From the NCBI GenBank assembly GCA_038236995.1, contig JBBRZE010000012.1, positions 20,365 through 84,364 on the forward strand: a stretch of DNA of 64,000 nucleotides, in the 5' to 3' direction. This DNA comes from JAAFHB01 sp038236995 (GTDB lineage: Bacteria; Bacteroidota; Bacteroidia; Bacteroidales; Prolixibacteraceae). A program made the position numbers and the translations under genes. Below, one piece after another: positions 25,609-34,256 of this stretch. The notes under the pieces were generated by a model, which was not told where the DNA came from, made no database searches, and was given only the letters and a program-made list of their open reading frames with translations. The first letter of the stretch is position 1. Each line of letters opens with the position of its first letter.

Positions 25609-26526
25609 CTATTTTACCGGGATAGAAGCTGATTTATTATTTCTGATTTTCTTTTGCTTTGACAAATAGAAGTCAACTCGCCCAAGTATCAGTCCACCAA
25701 ATCCTACCTGATTAACAACCACCTCTTTGCCTGCTTTATTCATAATCAGATCAGGTTTATCAAGGAAAGTATGGGTATGTCCACCAATAACCAGATCGGT
25801 ATTATAAGTTTGCGAAGCTAATATCTTATCGCTTACCGTATTATCTTTATAGGAATAACCCAGATGCGAGAGACAGATTACAAGGTCGGAATCATGCTCC
25901 TCCCGGAGCATTTTCTCCATTTTTAAAGCCGTCTGCAGCGGATCGTTGTACCTCGTTTTGCCATAATTCTTCGGATCGACCAATCCCTGCAGTTCGACGC
26001 CAAGTCCGTATACACCTACTTTTATCCCTCCACTTTTGAAGATCTTATAAGGGATTGTCATTCCTGCCAGTATTGTATCCGAAAAATCGTAGTTTGAGTT
26101 GATAAACGGGAACCCTGCAAACTTTAGTTGGCTTTTGATTCCTTCAAGCCCGTTGTCGAATTCATGATTACCGAGTGTTGCTGCATCATAACCCATCATT
26201 GTCATCAGTTCGAAATCAAGCTGTGCCTTAAAATAATTAAAATAAGGTGTTCCCTGGTAGATATCACCTGCATCAAACAGAAGAACATGTTTCGATTCGG
26301 ACCTGATCTTGCTAATTAAAGCTGCCCGTTTGGCCATTCCCCCTTCGCCGGCATTGCGGGGCACATCTTTGCCGAAAGGATCGACGTGTGAATGGAAGTC
26401 GTTGGTGTGAAGAATAGTGATCTGTTTAAAATCCTCTGCCGCAAAAACTGACAACGGAGTACTCAACGCTGCAATTCCCGTTACACCTGTCCCCAATATT
26501 CGTAAAAAATCTCTCCTATTTTGCAT
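25609..26526 (-). CDS. 5'-nucleotidase-type metallophosphatase (N-terminal domain protein), exported
   Basis: A 305-residue calcineurin-like phosphoesterase of the UshA/5'-nucleotidase family. The N-terminus MQNRRDFLRILG is a twin-arginine signal, so the protein is probably exported folded with its metals. Metal-ligand motifs are LHTNDFHSHVDPF, DAGDIYQGTPYF, TLGNHEFDNG, CLSHLGYS and GGHTHTFL. It ends after the catalytic domain; the usual C-terminal nucleotide-binding domain is encoded by the separate upstream gene, with an 11-base overlap. Upstream ATG choices would extend further into that gene; the ATG at 26526 gives the Tat signal. Expected role: periplasmic nucleotide or nucleoside-phosphate hydrolysis. 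Confidence 0.9.
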   Translation of the reverse strand: MQNRRDFLRILGTGVTGIAALSTPLSVFAAEDFKQITILHTNDFHSHVDPFGKDVPRNAGEGGMAKRAALISKIRSESKHVLLFDAGDIYQGTPYFNYFKAQLDFELMTMMGYDAATLGNHEFDNGLEGIKSQLKFAGFPFINSNYDFSDTILAGMTIPYKIFKSGGIKVGVYGLGVELQGLVDPKNYGKTRYNDPLQTALKMEKMLREEHDSDLVICLSHLGYSYKDNTVSDKILASQTYNTDLVIGGHTHTFLDKPDLIMNKAGKEVVVNQVGFGGLILGRVDFYLSKQKKIRNNKSASIPVK

Positions 26527-27316
26527 TGTAAACCCTCCCATCAGTTTTAACTTCAATTGAAATACCTTTTTGTCCCAATGCATGCAGATGATTGATAAAC
26601 ATATCTCTGAATTTTACACCGGTAGATATGCGCTCTTTTATCGAACCTAAAATTTCGAACCCATCGCCTCCATTAGCAATGTAATCACTCGTTACAAGCC
26701 AGTAACTTTTGGCATCATCAAGTGGTTGTCCCTGAATTTCAGGATTAAATCCTTTATTATCTTTAATGCCAAAACGCATTCCTGCAACTCCTTCTCCTCC
26801 TCGTGATGCCATATGGTCAATAAACTGATGCATCTCCACTCCACTTAATTTTAAAAATACGATTTCATTTTCGAACGGCATCAGTTCAAACATATTCTGG
26901 ACTTTAACCTCCCCTTTTGGAATCGGTACGCGTAAACCACCCCGATTGACCATTGAAACACTCATACGGATTTCGGGATATCGCTTTAGGCAAATAGAAT
27001 CAGATTCCTGAAGTATGAGGTCTGCACAAAAATTAGTTAACGGGCTTTCTGGTCGTCCGCCGAAAAGAGCTTCTTTAGAGACACATAGCACCTCCTCCAT
27101 ATCGTTCATAAGCTTTGTCCGGTAAGGAAGGATGACCGATTCCATCTTTGCGTCAGGCATAATATTTAATGTTGAATCGAGACGAATATTCGTAGAATCG
27201 ATCCTGGTCACAACCAATGAATGGCATCCGGAAAGTAGAAGAACGATAAACAGGAGAACGTTCAACCCTATTTTATAGCGGAAGGATATCACTTTATATT
27301 TGTTGATTATCAGCAT
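26516..27316 (-). CDS. 5'-nucleotidase C-terminal domain lipoprotein
   Basis: A 266-residue lipoprotein (lipobox LLLSGC near residue 31) that consists of the C-terminal substrate-binding domain of 5'-nucleotidases: NRGGLRVPIPKGEVKVQNMF, the FENEIVFLKLSG segment and YWLVTSDYIANGGDGF are typical. It is the first gene of a two-gene overlapping unit with the catalytic phosphoesterase. Together they rebuild the UshA layout from two polypeptides, one lipid-anchored and one Tat-exported. The split is seen in other Bacteroidota from general knowledge. Confidence 0.88.
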   Translation of the reverse strand: MLIINKYKVISFRYKIGLNVLLFIVLLLSGCHSLVVTRIDSTNIRLDSTLNIMPDAKMESVILPYRTKLMNDMEEVLCVSKEALFGGRPESPLTNFCADLILQESDSICLKRYPEIRMSVSMVNRGGLRVPIPKGEVKVQNMFELMPFENEIVFLKLSGVEMHQFIDHMASRGGEGVAGMRFGIKDNKGFNPEIQGQPLDDAKSYWLVTSDYIANGGDGFEILGSIKERISTGVKFRDMFINHLHALGQKGISIEVKTDGRVYNAK

Positions 27317-27509
27317 ATTAAAAAGTATTTGAAAAAAGATTAGGATTTGTAAAACAATTTATGTTATTGATTAGACAAAACCACAAAAAAACGATGTAAA
27401 GAAGCAAATGTTTATTCAGACTACAAAAAATATACATCATAACAGCGTAGTTTTTTAGTAAAGTATTTTATATTCGTAAAATCAATCATTCGCAATTAAT
27501 TCACTTGTT

Positions 27510-28637
27510 TTGAGACGACGAAAAACGACGCATATATACACTTTAGAAATAATAATTTATCTTTTTTTGTTCTTCTTGGCGACAATTGACTCGAAAGCTC
27601 AAGACACTAATTATGTGACATTTATTGCAAAAAACGGCGATAGCGTCTATAAAATTCTTCAGCAAAATGGATTGACAGAAATCAGCTGTTTTGAAAAATT
27701 CGTAGAATTAAATGCAAATCTTCTGGGTAAAAATAATACCCTTATTATGGGAAGGACCTATAAACTTCCAGAACAATTACCACTTCAGCAGGACACCATT
27801 AAAGAAATAGAACCGAGTAAAACCCGAATTAAACCGAAAAAACCTACCATTCAACCTGATACCCTTAAAGAAGTTCAGTCTGAAAATCTACCGGTCAAAA
27901 TGATTACCGAACCATTATTTGGTAAAGCACTCGAGCATGTGGATATCATTGATCAACAGCTCAGAGGCGCTGCATTTTACCTGGTCAGTGGCCATGGAGG
28001 CCCCGATCCCGGGGCGATGGGGAAAATCGGCAATAATATTCTTTGTGAAGACGAATATGCATATGATGTCACACTACGATTTGGCCGTGAAATAATTAAG
28101 CATGGTGGGAAGGTCTATTTCATCGTCCGCGACCCTCATGACGGAATCAGAGATGAACTCTTTCTTAAAAACAGCAAGGACGAAGTGTGTTATCCCGACA
28201 AGGCGATTCCATTGAATCAGATCGAAAGGTTAAAACAACGAGTCGAAGCCATTAATACCCTCAACCGAAATGAAACACCCGGATCCTTTAAACGTTATAT
28301 CGAAATTCATGTTGATTCCCGGGCTACCAAAAAGAACATTGATATTTTCTTCTACTACAATCCCGGAAGCAAATTAGGCGAAAGGCTGGCTACAACAATG
28401 AGGAATTCGATTGAGCGAAAATACCAGCTCAGACAACCTGGCAGAGGCTACAGTGGTGATGTTGGGACAAGGCGACTTTACATGCTTGAAAAGACAATAC
28501 CAACCGCGGTATTTATTGAACTTGGCAATATTAACCATGTACGCGATCAGCAACGGCTAATTTTCGAAAATAACAGGCAAGCTATTGCCAGGTGGTTGTG
28601 CGATGGGGTAATAGAAGATTTTCAGAAATCAAAATAA
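27510..28637 (+). CDS. N-acetylmuramoyl-L-alanine amidase with LysM-like domain
   Basis: A 375-residue amidase_3 family protein that cleaves the bond between MurNAc and the stem peptide. A signal peptide covers about residues 1-31 (TIDSKAQ|DTN). A LysM-like segment (about 33-88, YVTFIAKNGDSVYKILQQNG to GRTYKLP) precedes a linker and the zinc amidase domain. Ligands and catalytic residues are visible as SGHGGPDPGA, the Glu of CEDEYAYDV, the His of EIHVDS and the terminal Glu of FIELGNINH. There is no ATG between the upstream in-frame stop (27477) and the signal peptide, so the start is TTG at 27510. A TATATTCG box (27469-27476) is suitably placed as -7 element. Confidence 0.88.
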   Translation: MRRRKTTHIYTLEIIIYLFLFFLATIDSKAQDTNYVTFIAKNGDSVYKILQQNGLTEISCFEKFVELNANLLGKNNTLIMGRTYKLPEQLPLQQDTIKEIEPSKTRIKPKKPTIQPDTLKEVQSENLPVKMITEPLFGKALEHVDIIDQQLRGAAFYLVSGHGGPDPGAMGKIGNNILCEDEYAYDVTLRFGREIIKHGGKVYFIVRDPHDGIRDELFLKNSKDEVCYPDKAIPLNQIERLKQRVEAINTLNRNETPGSFKRYIEIHVDSRATKKNIDIFFYYNPGSKLGERLATTMRNSIERKYQLRQPGRGYSGDVGTRRLYMLEKTIPTAVFIELGNINHVRDQQRLIFENNRQAIARWLCDGVIEDFQKSK

Positions 28638-28641
28638 CAGA

Positions 28642-29022
28642 CTAATCCCAGTCCTGCATACGATCAATATCCCTCCGGTCTTTTTTGGTTGGTCGGCCGG
28701 CACCTCTGTCTCGTTCGGAGGAACCCATGAGTTGCCTCATTTCTAGAATCTTCAACTCTTCGGGAGGTGTAATATCCAGCATGAATTCAGTAACCAGTTT
28801 GGCACCAACCCGTTTTCCCGTAATTCCAACTACTTTATAAGTATAGGTCACCGGATTTTTACGAATTTTGATGATATCGCCAGGTTTAGGAACCCGGGAA
28901 GGTTTTACAGACATTCCATCAATTGTAACACGCCCCTTCTTGCATTCTTCCGTTGCAAGTGTTCTGGTTTTAAACAAGCGTACGGCCCATAGCCACTTAT
29001 CGATTCGAACAGGTTCTTCCAT
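28642..29022 (-). CDS. RNA-binding S4-domain protein, Hsp15 type
   Basis: A 126-residue S4-domain protein like E. coli Hsp15 (HslR), which binds 50S subunits carrying stalled nascent chains. The S4 motif is RIDKWLWAVRLFKTRTLATEECKKGRVTIDG at residues 6-36 in shape; a basic tail (GAGRPTKKDRRDIDRMQDWD) follows. It sits 26 bases after pth in the prs-rplY-pth line, a translation-linked group. A TAATTTTG box ends 5 bases before the ATG, so a leaderless internal transcript is possible. Confidence 0.88.
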   Translation of the reverse strand: MEEPVRIDKWLWAVRLFKTRTLATEECKKGRVTIDGMSVKPSRVPKPGDIIKIRKNPVTYTYKVVGITGKRVGAKLVTEFMLDITPPEELKILEMRQLMGSSERDRGAGRPTKKDRRDIDRMQDWD

Positions 29023-29048
29023 GGCGCAAAATTAGGAAAAAGCAGGAA

Positions 29049-29612
29049 CTAATCCTTGTTGTATTGCGTCATCACTCTACCGACACCCATTGTTGCAAAA
29101 GCTTTAATGATATCACCGCACAATGCCATTTTGGAGTTAACGATCTCTTCTTCAGCAGGTGACCATTTGCCCAGTACGTGATCAACCTGATAACCCTTGG
29201 GGAAGTCACTGCCAATTCCAAACCTTAGTCGTACATAATCCGATGTGCCAAGAATCTGATGGATGCTTTTCAATCCATTATGACCAGCATCACTTCCTTT
29301 CAAACGCATGCGTACCTTTCCAAGCGGAAGGGAAAGATCATCTACTACAATTAACACTTTATCAAGTTCAACATTCTCTTTCTGCATCCAATACTGAACC
29401 GAACGCCCGCTAAGATTCATGAACGTATTGGGTTTCAATAAAATGAACATCTTTCCAGCATACTTCATTTCAGCAACAGCACCATATCGCTTATCGCTAA
29501 AAGAAATATTGGATGCCCTTGCAAGGGCATCCAATATCCAAAATCCTATGTTATGACGGGTATTTTCGTATTCCTCCCCGATATTTCCAAGACCTACAAT
29601 CAGGTATTTCAT
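29049..29612 (-). CDS. pth: Peptidyl-tRNA hydrolase
   Basis: A 187-residue Pth that recycles peptidyl-tRNA released from stalled ribosomes. The family motifs are GLGNIGEEYENTRHNIGF (catalytic His in NTRHN), KPNTFMNLSG, VVDDLSLPLG and the GHNGLKSI segment. Length is normal. It lies 37 bases downstream of rplY, as in many Bacteroidota. Confidence 0.96.
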   Translation of the reverse strand: MKYLIVGLGNIGEEYENTRHNIGFWILDALARASNISFSDKRYGAVAEMKYAGKMFILLKPNTFMNLSGRSVQYWMQKENVELDKVLIVVDDLSLPLGKVRMRLKGSDAGHNGLKSIHQILGTSDYVRLRFGIGSDFPKGYQVDHVLGKWSPAEEEIVNSKMALCGDIIKAFATMGVGRVMTQYNKD

Positions 29613-29649
29613 TTTATATAACAGACAATCTACTGAGGATTATCAATGA

Positions 29650-30249
29650 TTATTTCTTTTTACCACCAGCAGCGGCAGCACTTGAATCAGCCATCGCAGC
29701 ACGTGCAGCACGAGTTACAACAACTGTAGCAACCGGAACAGATTTTGCATTTAAAATTTCAATTCCAGGAACATGTACATCACCTACCCTGATACTCTCG
29801 CTCAGATTAAGTTCTGTAACATCAATAACAATCTCATCAGGGAAATCCTTGGAAAATCCTTTTGCCTTCAAAGTACGAAGGTTTGATTTTAAACGACCAC
29901 CTTGTTGAATTCCTTTGGCATAACCATCCAAACGAACTGGGATCTGAAGTTTAACAGGAACATTTTCACGAATTTCAAGAAAGTCGATGTGAAGAAGTTT
30001 GTCAGTAACAGGATGAAATTGTAAAGCCTGCATAAATGCATTATAGACTGTACCATCAACATCGATTGAAGTCTGATAGACTTTAGGAGTGTAAATTAAC
30101 TTGCGAAATTCATTTTCATGAGCCTGAAAATGCACAACTTTATCACCACCATAAATAACGCAAGGCACTAAATCCTGAACTCTCAACGCCTTGTTGCTTT
30201 TTTTACCTACTGCCAAACGTGCAGTACCCTTAATTTGAAATGTTTTCAT
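29650..30249 (-). CDS. rplY: 50S ribosomal protein L25, long Ctc-type form
   Basis: A 199-residue L25/Ctc protein that binds 5S rRNA. The L25 domain (about 1-90: IKGTARLAVGKKSNKALRVQDLVPCVIYGG) is followed by the TL5-type beta domain (about 95-180: FLEIRENVPVKLQIPVRLDG), with a short alanine/lysine-rich tail (SSAAAAGGKKK). It is placed between prs and pth, a conserved gene order. Confidence 0.95.
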   Translation of the reverse strand: MKTFQIKGTARLAVGKKSNKALRVQDLVPCVIYGGDKVVHFQAHENEFRKLIYTPKVYQTSIDVDGTVYNAFMQALQFHPVTDKLLHIDFLEIRENVPVKLQIPVRLDGYAKGIQQGGRLKSNLRTLKAKGFSKDFPDEIVIDVTELNLSESIRVGDVHVPGIEILNAKSVPVATVVVTRAARAAMADSSAAAAGGKKK

Positions 30250-30373
30250 TTGTTGTTCTAAAAAATTAACTGTTTTGTAACTAAGTGTTTACTCAGATCT
30301 CCTTCTTAAAGGAAGGTATCCGCATCACACCATCAAAGGTATGCTGCAAAACCGGGCGCAAAGATAACAATTC

Positions 30374-31306
30374 TTAGATAAACGCCGTGCTTATAGATTT
30401 ATTTTCGAAAACCTTCTGAATGACATCCGCAAAAAGTGGGGCACATGACAGAACGGTGATCTTATCTGATTTATGAGTGAGCGGAATTGAATCAGTCACA
30501 AGGACTTCGTCAATACATGAAGATTCAATTCGTTCAAAAGCCGGTCCTGAAAGGACTGCGTGGGTAACAAAAGCACGTACAGAATTAGCCCCTTTTGATT
30601 TCATCAGATCAGCTGCTTTAGTAATTGTTCCGGCAGTATCGATAATATCATCAACGATAATTACGTCTTTACCTTCAACATCCCCGATAAGAGTCATCGA
30701 ATCAATCTGATTCGCCTTACTACGCGATTTATGGCAGATTACCAGGTCCGTCTTCAGGTGTTTTGCAAACACATTCGCCCTTTTAGTTCCACCAACGTCA
30801 GGTGATGCCACAACAATATCATGAAGACCCATTTGCTGAATGTATGGAATAAACAGCGCAACTGCACTAAGGTGATCAACCGGGACATCAAAAAATCCCT
30901 GAATCTGATCAGCATGAAGGTCCATTGTTATCAAACGGTTAATCCCGGCATTTGATAACATATCTGCTACCAGCTTGGCACCGATGGACACGCGTGGTCT
31001 GTCTTTACGATCCTGACGTGCAAAACCAAAATAAGGCATCACCGCGATTATTTTGTAAGCCGATGCTCTTTTTGCAGCATCAATCATTAAAAGCAATTCC
31101 AGAAGATTATCGGCCGGGGGAAACGTTGATTGTACAATGAAAGTGTATGAACCTCTGATTGTTTCCTCGTAACAAGGTTCAAATTCGCCGTCGGAGAAGC
31201 GCGGACATGAAGATTTTCCCAATGCTATTCCAGCGTTTTCAGCTATTTTCTCGGCCAGATATTTAGATTCTGTACCGGTAAAAATTTTGATGCTACCTGT
31301 GGGCAT
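30374..31306 (-). CDS. prs: Ribose-phosphate pyrophosphokinase (PRPP synthetase)
   Basis: A 310-residue enzyme making PRPP from ribose 5-phosphate and ATP for nucleotide, His and Trp synthesis. The PRPP-binding loop is DVIIVDDIIDTAGTI, with FARQDRKDRPRVSIGAK and DLHADQIQGFFDVPVDHL also visible. I chose the ATG at 31306 (MPTGSIKIF), which gives the usual N-terminus; an upstream ATG at 31354 adds 16 polar residues that fall in the predicted promoter. First gene of the prs-rplY-pth-S4 line. Confidence 0.95.
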   Translation of the reverse strand: MPTGSIKIFTGTESKYLAEKIAENAGIALGKSSCPRFSDGEFEPCYEETIRGSYTFIVQSTFPPADNLLELLLMIDAAKRASAYKIIAVMPYFGFARQDRKDRPRVSIGAKLVADMLSNAGINRLITMDLHADQIQGFFDVPVDHLSAVALFIPYIQQMGLHDIVVASPDVGGTKRANVFAKHLKTDLVICHKSRSKANQIDSMTLIGDVEGKDVIIVDDIIDTAGTITKAADLMKSKGANSVRAFVTHAVLSGPAFERIESSCIDEVLVTDSIPLTHKSDKITVLSCAPLFADVIQKVFENKSISTAFI

Positions 31307-31351
31307 ATATAGAGATTTTCTGTTTGAATTAAACTCGCTACTATCTTTGGG

Positions 31352-31359
31352 CAAAAGTA
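31352..31359 (-). promoter_or_regulatory. Probable -7 box of the prs operon
   Basis: Minus-strand TACTTTTG, 46 bases before the chosen prs start, fits TAnnTTTG. The position also argues against the longer prs start at 31354. Confidence 0.55.
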
Positions 31360-31495
31360 AAAATATTGAACCAAGATATAAACTGAATGTAAACCTTTTT
31401 TAAAAAAACTATTAACCACGTGGCGGATATAATAGTTATAATATTGATTTTATGAGTACTGAATGGTTTAAAACCCTGTCGCTACTCCCATATCT

Positions 31496-32095
31496 TTAAT
31501 TACTCTTCTTCACAATATTTTCAATAAATCCAAGAACTTCATCCCTTCCCAATTTAGTGCCTGCTGATGTTACAAAAAGCGGAGGTAATACTTCCCACGA
31601 TTGAAGCATCTGATCTTTATAAATGGTAAGATTTTTCTCCAATTGTTTGCGCGACAACTTATCAGCTTTTGTAAAGACCATTGCAAAGGGAATCCCGTTT
31701 TCTCCCATATAGTTCATGAATTCAAGGTCGTTGGCCTGAGGTTCATGACGTGAATCGATTAATGCAAAAACACAATACAAATTTTCCCTGGTTGACAGGT
31801 ACTTCCGTATAAATGACAACCATTGTGCACGCGAAGTACGCCCAACTTTGGCATAACCATAGCCCGGCAAATCGACCAAAAACCACTCATCATTAATATT
31901 AAAATGATTGATCAACCGTGTCTTTCCTGGAGCTGTTGAAACCTTTGCCAAATCACCAAAGCCTGTTAACATGTTAATCAACGACGATTTACCTACATTT
32001 GACCGTCCTACAAAAGCGAACTCCGGTTTTTCGGATATGGGGCATTTCTCAGGATCGGTATTGCTAATTACAAATTCGGCTTTCTTGATGATCAT
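31496..32095 (-). CDS. engB: Ribosome biogenesis GTP-binding protein EngB/YsxC
   Basis: A 199-residue TRAFAC GTPase needed for 50S assembly. G1 is GRSNVGKSSLI, G3 is DLPGYGYAKV and G4 is TKADKLS. Length and order are typical. It stands between prs and manA on the minus strand. Confidence 0.95.
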   Translation of the reverse strand: MIIKKAEFVISNTDPEKCPISEKPEFAFVGRSNVGKSSLINMLTGFGDLAKVSTAPGKTRLINHFNINDEWFLVDLPGYGYAKVGRTSRAQWLSFIRKYLSTRENLYCVFALIDSRHEPQANDLEFMNYMGENGIPFAMVFTKADKLSRKQLEKNLTIYKDQMLQSWEVLPPLFVTSAGTKLGRDEVLGFIENIVKKSN

Positions 32096-32174
32096 CTTTT
32101 TTATTTAATGTGATTTGGTTGAACTGTATATTTCAACTAATTCATTATTATTAAAATATATCCGACAGAATTAA

Positions 32175-33161
32175 CTACTTTATAAAAACCTCGAGCAATT
32201 TAGCTGTACCGCCATCGATTACTGAAAGAACGAAATTATTAATCAGGGCGGGAACAAGAATCGATTCTCCCTTCTCGACCACCATACTTTCGTCTTCCCA
32301 GTCAAGCTTATATTTACCTTCGAGACAAGTATAAATCACAAAAGTATCCAGAGCGGCAAAATCACGATCGACAGAGGTAGTTAATGGTAAGATGTTGGTG
32401 GTGAAATACTGACATTCAACAAGCTTAACAGACTGATTGTCTAAGGACTGATAATCAGTACGGTAATTTGCTTCGTATTCGTATGCGATGGCATCAATGG
32501 CCAAATCGGTATGCAATTCGCGTGGATTTCCCTGGTCATCAACCCGGTTAAAATCATAAATGCGGTAAGTAACATCAGAAGTTTGTTGAATTTCAGCTAC
32601 TACAATCCCTTTACCGATGGCATGAACCCGACCTGCAGGAATAAAGAAAACATCGCCAGTTTTGACCTCTTCGTAGTTGAGAATCTCCTCTAACTGTCCT
32701 TGTTTAAAATACTTTAGATATCCTTCTTTATCAATTTTGCGGTTAAAACCTGATATTAGTTTTGCCCCGGGATCTGCCTGAACGACATACCACATCTCTG
32801 TCTTACCAAATGCATCATGCCTTTCCATCGATAATTCGTCGTTTGGATGCACCTGTATCGAGAGGTTGTCGTTGGCATCGATAAATTTAACCAGGAGTGG
32901 GAATTCAATCCCAAATTTTTCATAAACCTTCTCTCCCACCAGATCGCCCATGTAAACTTCGATCAGTTCTTCAAGGCTATTTCCTTTCAGAAAACCGTTC
33001 GAAACGACCGAGACTTCGTCCTGAACGCCCGAAATCTCCCACGATTCGCCGCAATTAGGTAATTCAGGATATTCCTTATTCAAAAGTTCATTTAGTTTAT
33101 TTCCGCCCCATATTTTGTCTTTACAGATCGGGGTAAATTTCAAAGGATATAGATTATTCAT
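32175..33161 (-). CDS. manA: Mannose-6-phosphate isomerase, type I cupin
   Basis: A 328-residue zinc enzyme linking mannose 6-phosphate and fructose 6-phosphate. The cupin metal site is seen in QVHPNDEL and GRVHAIGKG, with WEISG, SIQVHPND and the C-terminal jelly-roll. It is shorter than E. coli ManA, like the Bacillus-type enzymes. The Dabb gene lies 16 bases upstream. It would feed mannose released by the GH38 operon into glycolysis after phosphorylation, if a kinase is present elsewhere. Confidence 0.92.
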   Translation of the reverse strand: MNNLYPLKFTPICKDKIWGGNKLNELLNKEYPELPNCGESWEISGVQDEVSVVSNGFLKGNSLEELIEVYMGDLVGEKVYEKFGIEFPLLVKFIDANDNLSIQVHPNDELSMERHDAFGKTEMWYVVQADPGAKLISGFNRKIDKEGYLKYFKQGQLEEILNYEEVKTGDVFFIPAGRVHAIGKGIVVAEIQQTSDVTYRIYDFNRVDDQGNPRELHTDLAIDAIAYEYEANYRTDYQSLDNQSVKLVECQYFTTNILPLTTSVDRDFAALDTFVIYTCLEGKYKLDWEDESMVVEKGESILVPALINNFVLSVIDGGTAKLLEVFIK

Positions 33162-33177
33162 TAATATAGATTTAGAT

Positions 33178-33480
33178 TTAAAATTCGAAATCGATAACGG
33201 CTCTGTCGCATGTATTGGATTTAATTAACTCACCCACCTTCAGGTGCTCAGGATGAACCCGATAAATTTCAAGATCACCAAGCGTTTCGAAATGGGTAAT
33301 CAGGCAGATATCATGCGAAGGTGATATCAACTCACAATTCTGACCAACCTGGATAAATTTAAGCTCCTCAATTTTATCCTTCAGGTCAAGTAATGTGTGC
33401 GTTATTTTATTCCTTACCACCGCTTTGAGGTCTTCATTCTCAAATTCTTTGAGTTTGAAAAGAACGATATGATTAATCAT
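33178..33480 (-). CDS. Stress-responsive Dabb (dimeric A/B barrel) domain protein
   Basis: A 100-residue dimeric alpha/beta-barrel protein: MINHIVLFKLKEF at the N-terminus, LITHFETLGDLEIYRVHPEHLKV in the middle. Family members are small cytoplasmic proteins with varied or unknown ligands. It is followed by manA after 16 bases. A minus-strand TAGATTTG (33504-33511) could be its -7 box. Confidence 0.85.
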   Translation of the reverse strand: MINHIVLFKLKEFENEDLKAVVRNKITHTLLDLKDKIEELKFIQVGQNCELISPSHDICLITHFETLGDLEIYRVHPEHLKVGELIKSNTCDRAVIDFEF

Positions 33481-33585
33481 AGGTATTTGTATTAATTTCG
33501 ATACAAATCTAACACTTTCTCCTCAAAATTAGTTCAAAGAGAATTCATACTGTGATTTAACGATCAGAATAACAAAATATTTCCT

Positions 33586-33593
33586 TAATTTTG
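33586..33593 (+). promoter_or_regulatory. Probable -7 box of udk
   Basis: TAATTTTG lies 35 bases before the udk ATG. It forms the right half of an inverted repeat with AACAAAAT at 33571-33578. Confidence 0.5.
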
Positions 33594-33627
33594 TTATTCA
33601 ATATCTACATTTCAATCTTTTGATTAT

Positions 33628-34245
33628 ATGCTCATTATAGGAATAGCAGGTGGAACAGGTTCCGGAAAGACAACCGTCGTTAACGAAATTATCAGTCGCT
33701 TAAAGAAGGGCGATGTTGCCGTCCTTTCGCAGGATGCTTACTATCGCGACAACAGTCAGTTACCGCTCGAACAGCGTCAACAGATCAATTTCGACCATCC
33801 GGATAGCATTGAATTTGAATTACTTATCGACAGCATCAAAAAACTAAGGAAGGGGGAAAGTATTCAGCAACCCATCTACTCCTACCTTACCTGCACACGA
33901 TTCAGTGAAACGGTTGAAGTAAAACCTCATAAAGTGATTATTGTTGAAGGAATCCTTTGCCTTCAACCCGAGGAATTGCGCAGACTTATGGATATCAAGA
34001 TATTCGTCGACTGCGAAGCCGATGTTAGGCTATCGAGGGTGATTATGCGCGACATCATTGAACGTGGAAGAGATGTGATCAAAGTACTTCAGCGATATGA
34101 AGATACCGTAAGACCGAGTCACCTGCAATTTATTGAGCCCACGAAAAGGTATGCAGATATTATTGTACCTGAAGGGGGAAATAACAAAGTCGCGATCGAT
34201 ATTATCACACAATATATTGAGAAACACCTGCATGACAACCCTTAA
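33628..34245 (+). CDS. udk: Uridine kinase
   Basis: A 205-residue P-loop kinase that phosphorylates uridine and cytidine. Walker A is GGTGSGKTT; other family segments are LSQDAYYRD, FDHPDSIEF and KVIIVEGILCL. Normal length. It is followed 11 bases later by the PolB-like exonuclease, suggesting a two-gene unit. Confidence 0.95.
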   Translation: MLIIGIAGGTGSGKTTVVNEIISRLKKGDVAVLSQDAYYRDNSQLPLEQRQQINFDHPDSIEFELLIDSIKKLRKGESIQQPIYSYLTCTRFSETVEVKPHKVIIVEGILCLQPEELRRLMDIKIFVDCEADVRLSRVIMRDIIERGRDVIKVLQRYEDTVRPSHLQFIEPTKRYADIIVPEGGNNKVAIDIITQYIEKHLHDNP

Positions 34246-34256
34246 ATCTATTCATT

